From a virus, in the IMG/VR virus record IMGVR_UViG_3300017991_000077, positions 1-64,000 of that record: a DNA stretch of 64,000 nt. One strand, 5' to 3'. A program made the position numbers and the translations under genes. Under the pieces are notes generated by a model. The model saw nothing but the letters and a program-made list of their open reading frames with translations, searched no databases and was not told the DNA's origin. Positions 59,021 through 64,000 of the stretch are shown piece after piece; position 1 is the stretch's first letter; the number at the start of each line of letters is the position of its first letter.

Positions 59021-59218
59021 ATGATTAAAAATATACCCGATAAGCCAGGACACTACTGGTATTGTTTGCAGGGTAAAGACCCAATAATAATTAAGATAAT
59101 TAAGCTTCCTGGTAGAGAGGCATGGACTACGATTGATGGATATGGATGTAAGGTAGAAGACCTTCCAGGAGTCGTAGGGCCATTAAGAATCGAGGATTTT
59201 ATTCCTCCAGCCATTTAA
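59021..59218 (+). CDS. small hypothetical protein
   Basis: The 65-residue product, with 'PGHYWYCLQGKDPIIIKIIK', resembles small phage proteins of one beta-barrel domain, in which 'PGxYWxR' is a usual opening. AAAGGAAAC precedes the ATG. Role unknown. Confidence 0.55.
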   Translation: MIKNIPDKPGHYWYCLQGKDPIIIKIIKLPGREAWTTIDGYGCKVEDLPGVVGPLRIEDFIPPAI

Positions 59219-59229
59219 CAGGTGAAATT

Positions 59230-59493
59230 ATGGCGACACATACTTTGAAGGCTTGGCCCAACTTTTTTGAGGCTGTGCGAAAAGGAATAAAGACTTTTGA
59301 AATCCGTAAAAACGATAGGGGATTTCGGGTAGGAGATATACTTAATCTTAATGAGTATGATCCTTCTAGAAAAACCTATTCAGGAAATGTTTTGGAAATG
59401 AAGGTCACTTATCTGTTGAGTGATCCCCATTTCGGTCTTCAAGACGGATACGTGGTGATGGGTATTGTTCCGAGGAGTTTTCATGAGTTTTAA
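59230..59493 (+). CDS. DUF3850/ASCH-like RNA-binding protein
   Basis: The 87-residue protein matches the DUF3850 pattern well: 'HTLKAWPNFFEAVRKGIKTF' followed by 'EIRKNDRGFRVGDILNLNEY'. DUF3850 belongs to the ASCH/PUA-like folds thought to bind RNA or modified nucleotides. It is short and complete. AGGTGAAAT precedes the ATG; the 3' end overlaps the helicase gene by 11 nt. Confidence 0.78.
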   Translation: MATHTLKAWPNFFEAVRKGIKTFEIRKNDRGFRVGDILNLNEYDPSRKTYSGNVLEMKVTYLLSDPHFGLQDGYVVMGIVPRSFHEF

Positions 59494-61711
59494 GAGTGCT
59501 ATTGTGGATAGTATGGTTCGAGTATTCGAGACTAAGGTGCCTGAGTATCTTTACTCTGAGTATACACTCAACACCGTAGAGGGAGGTTTTAAGCTCTATT
59601 CGGTAGATTCAAATTCTGGGGTAGTTTCTTTTCCACGTTCGGCCCAACGATATTTTGATTGTGAAGATCGTACTTCTCAAGGAAGAAGTATTGATCGGGA
59701 ATACGAGGCTAAGTTTAAGCCAAGAGAATATCAAGAAGAAGCTGTTGCGGCGACATGTCAGTACCTGTCTCGGCATAGGGGAGGAGTTCTTATTGCAGGT
59801 TGTGGAAAAGGAAAGACCGTTATGGCCACTGAAAGTGCACTCAGACTAAACAAGTCGACATGTATTTTAGTGCATAAGGAGTTTTTGGCAGACCAATGGG
59901 AAGCAGCTATAAAAATGCTTTCTGGAATTCATACTGTAGGTCGGTTGAAGCGGGATCAATGTGATACAGGTCAAGATTTTGATTTCGTCATTGCGAGTAC
60001 TCAGAGTCTTACTAATCCAAAGCGGGAGTATCCCAAAGAATTTTTTGATTCTTTTGGATTGTTAATCGCAGACGAATGTCACAGATACGGGGCTGAAATT
60101 TGGCACCAGGTATTTCAGCAGTTCCCCGCTCGGTATCGACTCGGGTTAACAGCCACCGCGGAGAGGTATGATGGGCTGTGGGGACTCGTGCAAGAACATG
60201 TCGGATATACCGCGACTTGTATCGATGCAGATCCTATCGAGAATAAAGTATTCATGGTGAAACTGACTACAGGAATTCCAGAATCGGCATGGAATCATAA
60301 GTGGTTGGACGATAATATGAAGAGGGCCAAGCTAGTATCTATTTTAGCAAACCACGATGGCAGGAATGAGGTGATTGCTCGGAATATTCTCAAGGCTTTC
60401 GAGAGCAATCGAATAACTTTAGTGATTTCAGAAAGACGGGCGCAGCTTGAGGAGCTTAGTAAGAAGCTTCAGAGTAGAGGCGTAGATGAAAAGCATATTG
60501 GATTTTTTGTAGGGGGTCGCAAGAAGAAAGATTTAGACGAGGTACAGTTGAAGCCGCTTATCATGTGCTGTTTGGAAGAAGATGCTTTGTGTTTAACTCT
60601 AACTGGGTGGAAGCATTATTCTCAGTTGAGTATCGGGGAGTGGGTAGCATCCTATAGTATAGAGAGAGAGGTTATTGAGTATGTCCCTCTAGTAGATATT
60701 AAGGTTTATGATTTTGATGGCTATCTCGCTGAAATAGATAGGAAAAGATTAAATGTTAGGATGACTTGGGGTCATAAGAATGTAGTTTATAGAGGAGGTA
60801 AAGAATTTCTTGAAAAGGCGTGTTTTTTACAGACTGGAGACAAAGTTAGAGTGTTTGCTCCTGTTGATTATCCAGAACATGGGGAGAGTATAGGAGTTTC
60901 GCAGGCAGAGTTGGTGGGATGGTTTATCGCTGAAGGTACATGTACGCGGGATGATGGTGTGATTTTATACCAAAACGAGGGGAAGACTGCTGAGCGGATA
61001 GACTATTTACTCGGAATAGCTGGTTGGGCGTATTCTCGAAGAGAGTATCGTCCAGGACAAATCAGTTGGCATTTCGGAGCAGCTCTTTCTAGAGCTACTT
61101 TTTTGAATTGGTCTCCAGATAAAGATTTAAATTCTTTTTTAATAGGGTTGCCTCAAAGGGAAGTAGACGCTTTATTTGTTGGTTTGGTTGATGGTGATGG
61201 GAGTTACTACAAAAACACAGTTGTTTTTACGCAGAGAAAAGTTTCTACGGTCGATTGGTTTACTATTTTAGCTCTTCGGTGTGGCTATTCACCTTATGTA
61301 GGTAAGGATGAAAGAATAGGTAGAGTCTTCTTAACTAAGAAGAAATTTGTTGGTCTTACGGATAGAGAGTTTCATGTAGCTCCAGTTAAGTATAGAGGGA
61401 AGGTATGGTGTCCGAAGACGAAGAATGACACTTGGATTGCTCGGAGTAGAGGTTCTATTTTTATTACTGGTAATACCTATCAGATGGCCAAAGAAGGATT
61501 AGATATTGAGGCGTTGGATGCTTTGTTTATGGCTACCCCTCAATATGGAGTTACGCAGACCGTAGGTCGAATATTGAGAGAGCTTGAAGGTAAGGCTGTT
61601 CCCGTTACAGTTGATTTTGTTGATTCAGATGTTGAGCGGTTGAGAGGTCAGGCGTTTGGACGGGTAAAACAATATCGCGCTTTAGGATGTGAAGTTGTAG
61701 GAGAGTTTTGA
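59483..61711 (+). CDS. SF2 DNA helicase (UvsW-like) interrupted by an intein
   Basis: The 742-residue precursor begins at the ATG behind GAGGAG. Helicase motifs: Q-type motif near REYQ (81-84), Walker A 'GCGKGKT' (106-112), DECH (197-200), 'GLTATAER' (221-228), motif IV region 'RITLVISERR', then a 302-residue intein (363-664), then motif V 'TYQMAKEGLDI' and motif VI 'QTVGRILR'. Removing the intein gives 440 residues with the junction LIMC-TYQMAKEG, a normal motif V. Such helicases remodel forks and recombination intermediates. An N-terminal 75 residues are variable. Confidence 0.88.
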   Translation: MSFKSAIVDSMVRVFETKVPEYLYSEYTLNTVEGGFKLYSVDSNSGVVSFPRSAQRYFDCEDRTSQGRSIDREYEAKFKPREYQEEAVAATCQYLSRHRGGVLIAGCGKGKTVMATESALRLNKSTCILVHKEFLADQWEAAIKMLSGIHTVGRLKRDQCDTGQDFDFVIASTQSLTNPKREYPKEFFDSFGLLIADECHRYGAEIWHQVFQQFPARYRLGLTATAERYDGLWGLVQEHVGYTATCIDADPIENKVFMVKLTTGIPESAWNHKWLDDNMKRAKLVSILANHDGRNEVIARNILKAFESNRITLVISERRAQLEELSKKLQSRGVDEKHIGFFVGGRKKKDLDEVQLKPLIMCCLEEDALCLTLTGWKHYSQLSIGEWVASYSIEREVIEYVPLVDIKVYDFDGYLAEIDRKRLNVRMTWGHKNVVYRGGKEFLEKACFLQTGDKVRVFAPVDYPEHGESIGVSQAELVGWFIAEGTCTRDDGVILYQNEGKTAERIDYLLGIAGWAYSRREYRPGQISWHFGAALSRATFLNWSPDKDLNSFLIGLPQREVDALFVGLVDGDGSYYKNTVVFTQRKVSTVDWFTILALRCGYSPYVGKDERIGRVFLTKKKFVGLTDREFHVAPVKYRGKVWCPKTKNDTWIARSRGSIFITGNTYQMAKEGLDIEALDALFMATPQYGVTQTVGRILRELEGKAVPVTVDFVDSDVERLRGQAFGRVKQYRALGCEVVGEF
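60569..61474 (+). mobile_element. intein with LAGLIDADG homing endonuclease
   Basis: The element encodes 302 residues. It starts with Cys1 in 'CLEEDALCLTLTGW' (splicing block A), has the block B-like 'MTWGHKNVVY' with its His, two endonuclease motifs 'LVGWFIAEG' (about 60921) and 'FVGLVDGDG' (about 61180), and ends in 'GSIFITGN' followed by Thr as +1 residue. The C-terminal Asn is preceded by Gly rather than the usual His. It interrupts helicase motif V, a conserved site, as is typical for homing elements. Confidence 0.9.
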
Positions 61712-62299
61712 GTGATACGATGTAAAGACTGTGACTTCTGGTTGGGCAAATATTTTTTTGAGAGTGATTATTATACGGGAGAAGAAAAAACAGGGCCAGT
61801 TCCTAATTGTAGCCATCCCAAATGGGTAGAGGCTTCGAAAGAGGAGGTTCCTCCTTCGGATGGAGTGCACTATTGGGATTTTGAAGATTACGGGGCGATG
61901 TTTGCAACGGGTCCGGAGTTCGGATGTATCCATGGGGAAGCTCCTGATACGCTTGATCAGATTTACATAGATGAAGAATTTTGTAAGAAGGTGACGATTA
62001 AAAGCGGAGGGGAAGACGATGAAGAACTTGTGGACTGGTTTGAAGATGAATCGATAGCCTTTAATTGCGGTGGGTATTATGAGGCTCCAGTTCCTTTGTC
62101 AAAAGATCTCGGGAAGGAAGATGTATGTATTGTCTTCTATCCAAAAGAAGGAAAAATCATTGATGAAAGTGAGATGCTAAGTAGGTTGCACAACGGACCT
62201 AACGATTGGGTTGCTTTTCGATCAGATGGAAAAGACCTCCGGCCAGTACATGTTGATCGAGACGCCTCGAACGAGGTTGAATATAGCAAAACTCTCTGA
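61712..62299 (+). CDS. cysteine-rich zinc-ribbon-like protein
   Basis: The 195-residue product starts at a GTG one base after the helicase stop, behind GGAGAG. 'IRCKDCDFW', 'VPNCSHPKW' and 'ATGPEFGCIHGE' form a four-cysteine zinc site (CxxC, C, C) typical of small phage and bacterial proteins of unknown role. The second half is acidic and not recognised. Its last 50 nt overlap the next gene. Confidence 0.6.
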   Translation: MIRCKDCDFWLGKYFFESDYYTGEEKTGPVPNCSHPKWVEASKEEVPPSDGVHYWDFEDYGAMFATGPEFGCIHGEAPDTLDQIYIDEEFCKKVTIKSGGEDDEELVDWFEDESIAFNCGGYYEAPVPLSKDLGKEDVCIVFYPKEGKIIDESEMLSRLHNGPNDWVAFRSDGKDLRPVHVDRDASNEVEYSKTL

Positions 62300-62435
62300 A
62301 TGCACTTTAGTAGAAGAGAATTTTTTCTTGGCTTTTGTCGATAAGGAAGGAAACAAAGTAGACCTTTTTATCCGAGAAACGAGGGAGGACGGAACAGTAA
62401 TCCCAATAGTCATTAAGCATAAGGAGAAGATATGA
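62250..62435 (+). CDS. small hypothetical protein overlapping the zinc-ribbon gene
   Basis: I choose the ATG at 62250 (61 residues) since the longer frame has no start with a ribosome binding site. The product has a beta-rich middle ('ENFFLAFVDKEGNKVDLFIR') and a basic end. It overlaps its predecessor by 50 nt and its successor by ATGA. Function unknown. Confidence 0.45.
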   Translation: MLIETPRTRLNIAKLSECTLVEENFFLAFVDKEGNKVDLFIRETREDGTVIPIVIKHKEKI

Positions 62436-62854
62436 AGGTTTCACATGTGCGTATCCCTAGAAAATCCGTCGATTTGAGACTTAATGGTAAGGATATATTA
62501 ATCAGTCTAGACATCCCTTGGTTTACTTATCTTTGGAGACGATTAGAGCTAGAAAACTTGTTGGTTAATGGTGTTGAGGGTTTTAAAGAATTGGTTTTAT
62601 TCGATGGAGATTTGTACTGGCCAGCCCTTACGCAGATTCGAAGTACGACGGATGGAATACATTTACGAGTATCGTGGGAGACTCTGACGAAAAAAGATTT
62701 GGTTGTTCTGTTTTGTGAGGAAGCAGCCGCTAATGCCGCATTACGGCATCGATTTGGGGGGGATGTAGTCGATGAGGTAGAAGATAAAAGGCATTCGATT
62801 TTTAAGCAGAGTCTTCAATCAATAGCCGCTGAACTGAGTGTAAGAAGGAGGTAA
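62432..62854 (+). CDS. hypothetical protein in the right-end operon
   Basis: The 140-residue product has 'VDLRLNGKDILISLDIPWFT' and a helical end ('VVLFCEEAAANAALRHRFGG'). No family recognised. It starts in an ATGA overlap. Its last 46 nt lie in the first copy of the 84-bp duplication, so its C-terminus (QSLQSIAAELSVRRR) matches a second, non-coding copy downstream. Confidence 0.55.
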   Translation: MKVSHVRIPRKSVDLRLNGKDILISLDIPWFTYLWRRLELENLLVNGVEGFKELVLFDGDLYWPALTQIRSTTDGIHLRVSWETLTKKDLVVLFCEEAAANAALRHRFGGDVVDEVEDKRHSIFKQSLQSIAAELSVRRR

Positions 62855-62976
62855 TAATGGGAAAGTTGAGTGAACTTGCTTCTGTTTTACAGGAGTCTTC
62901 AATCAATAGCCGCTGAACTGAGTGTAAGAAGGAGGTAATAATGGGAAAGTTGAGTGAACTTGCTTCTGTTTTACAG
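62809..62976 (+). repeat. 84-bp tandem duplication spanning a gene start
   Basis: Copy 1 (62809-62892) and copy 2 (62893-62976) look identical. Each contains the end of one gene, the AAGGAGG ribosome binding site and the first twelve codons of the next. The 11-bp word GAGTCTTCAAT stands at both ends and once more after copy 2, indicating slippage or recombination between short direct repeats. Confidence 0.92.
62857..62916 (+). pseudogene. duplicated 5' stub of the gene at 62941
   Basis: The first copy of the ribosome binding site and ATG opens a 19-codon peptide (MGKLSELASVLQESSINSR) that ends at TGA in the second copy. It is a decoy start made by the duplication. If translated, it would use ribosomes just before the intact gene. 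Confidence 0.7.
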
Positions 62977-63468
62977 GAGTCTTCAATAGTCGTAGACCAG
63001 GAAGTTTTGTTTTCTACTCCTGTAGAAGAAATGACCGAAGAAGCAGTTTTGGCTGCTTGGTCTTTTATTGATCGTATCGAGAAGGAGTTATTCAAAAAGA
63101 GGAAGGCGGAGTTGCGGACTGCTCTTATGGAGTTTGCGGAAGAGGGAGGTTCTAAGGACGCGAAGGGGTCCTTTATTTATCCTATCGGGGATGGTGAAGC
63201 GAAGAAGGAGCATAGGTCTGGCAAAATTTCTTTTGTGATGGAGGAAGTAGAGAAATTGATTGAGAGATGGGGAGATGATTCGAGGTTCGAGTCTCTTATC
63301 AAATACGTACCAAAAGTAGATGAATCTGTTTTCAAATTTCTTGTGGAAGCTGGTCTTCTCTCTAAGAGGGATATTGCACGGATAACTGATGTTGGGAAAC
63401 CTACTTATGCTTTGAAGGTTAAAAAGCCTTCTGCGGTAAAGAGGCTTCCTATTAAGAAGGGTAACTAG
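62941..63468 (+). CDS. hypothetical protein with duplicated upstream region
   Basis: The 175-residue product is largely helical and charged: 'EEAVLAAWSFIDRIEKELFK' then 'RKAELRTALMEFAEEGGSKD', a beta part with 'GSFIYPIGDGEAKKEHRSGK' and an end rich in Lys and Pro. The layout recalls small phage proteins with a Gam-like or nuclease-inhibitor helix, but I do not claim this. AAGGAGG precedes the ATG. Confidence 0.55.
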   Translation: MGKLSELASVLQESSIVVDQEVLFSTPVEEMTEEAVLAAWSFIDRIEKELFKKRKAELRTALMEFAEEGGSKDAKGSFIYPIGDGEAKKEHRSGKISFVMEEVEKLIERWGDDSRFESLIKYVPKVDESVFKFLVEAGLLSKRDIARITDVGKPTYALKVKKPSAVKRLPIKKGN

Positions 63469-64000
63469 ATGTCAGATTCAGTAGACACGGAGGGTGGGGG
63501 GAACAAAGCGGCTGAATACAATCGGACGTATTACACGAAGAACCAGGAGAGACTCAAAGAATACAGACGAAATCGCTATCGAGATGATCCTGAATATCGA
63601 GAGCAATGTATTCAACGGGCGCTTGAGAGAAAACAGAGATTGGCTGAACAGCGGTATCGAGAGGGAGGGCCGAAGCCGAGGAGGAATTTCTTGGAACCGG
63701 GTTACTTCTTGATCTCTTTAGGAGATACGGAAGTGAAGGTCAAGATGTTTACTATTGGTGTTTTGGCTAAACGGTTTGGAAGGGGAGTAAAAACTCTTCG
63801 AATGTGGGAGAGAAGAGGAACGATACCTTCGGCGATGTATCGAGATTCAGGGGGACGTTCAGGGAATCGATTATATACGGAGTTTCAGGTGGAGAAGTTG
63901 GTAGCTATCTTCAAGGAAGCTATCGAGGTAAATGGTCGTAGAATGGTGAAAAACCGAATAAACAAGACGGTGTTCCCAGAGTTGGCGAGGAAGCTTTGGG
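63469..64000 (+). CDS. MerR-like DNA-binding protein, cut by the window edge
   Basis: The gene starts with an ATG directly after the previous stop and is open to the end of the window (177 codons). The first 65 residues are charged, with repeated 'YRRNRYRDDPEYREQ'-type words seen in HNH-linked phage proteins. Residues about 93-150 form a MerR-type winged helix: 'FTIGVLAKRFGRGVKTLRMW' followed by 'ERRGTIPSA' and 'NRLYTEFQVEKLVAIFKEA'. A regulator or DNA-organising role is inferred. The C-terminus is unseen. Confidence 0.65.
   Translation, partial: MSDSVDTEGGGNKAAEYNRTYYTKNQERLKEYRRNRYRDDPEYREQCIQRALERKQRLAEQRYREGGPKPRRNFLEPGYFLISLGDTEVKVKMFTIGVLAKRFGRGVKTLRMWERRGTIPSAMYRDSGGRSGNRLYTEFQVEKLVAIFKEAIEVNGRRMVKNRINKTVFPELARKLW

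Overview
The window is one long piece of a tailed, contractile-tail bacteriophage genome (myovirus morphology). It carries a terminase-portal-capsid-connector block, a tail sheath and tube, a tape measure, a baseplate, a very large adhesin block and a self-contained replication module. Nearly every gene lies on the + strand, tightly packed with ATGA or TAATG overlaps and strong GGAGG-type ribosome binding sites. I saw no integrase, excisionase or C1-type repressor, so a temperate life style is not supported within this window. The host cannot be named. The sigma70-like promoters and strong Shine-Dalgarno sites fit many bacteria, and a holin/spanin-like cassette hints at a diderm host. Arginine codon CGA looks common in the structural and replication genes.

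Layout. 1-1402 is a gene desert with 37-bp direct repeats. 1403-1621 is the only convincing minus-strand gene. 1998-4505 holds small early-type genes driven by a family of near-identical promoters, plus simple-sequence arrays. 4572-12980 is packaging and head (TerL, portal, MuF-like protein, scaffold, N4-gp56-like capsid, connectors). 13768-28236 is the tail: sheath, gp19-like tube, chaperone with a -1 frameshift, tape measure, LysM and hub proteins, gpV spike, gp25 and gpJ wedges. 28245-46427 is neck/fibre/adhesin genes with four kinds of protein repeat and a clear AT-rich mosaic insert. 46463 is a terminator. 46557-47690 is a lysis-like cassette.

47691-64000 is the replication module. It starts with a structured leader and a winged-helix initiator carrying inverted repeats that may be the origin. 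It continues with a DnaC-like loader, DnaB-like helicase, CHC2/Toprim primase, ssDNA-binding-like protein, family A DNA polymerase and a UvsW-like SF2 helicase interrupted by a 302-residue LAGLIDADG intein. Many small unknown genes are interspersed, and a MerR-like gene runs off the right edge. Candidate cell-wall hydrolases lie in this module, away from the holin-like gene.

The most notable points are the intein, the 37-bp repeat array, the 19 exact-register 41-residue repeats with invariant His/His/Asp, the promoter family with 5' hairpins, the alternative-structure leader before the replication operon, and the membrane protein with an HExxH motif. All calls come from reading the sequence and from memory of protein families; no database search was run.
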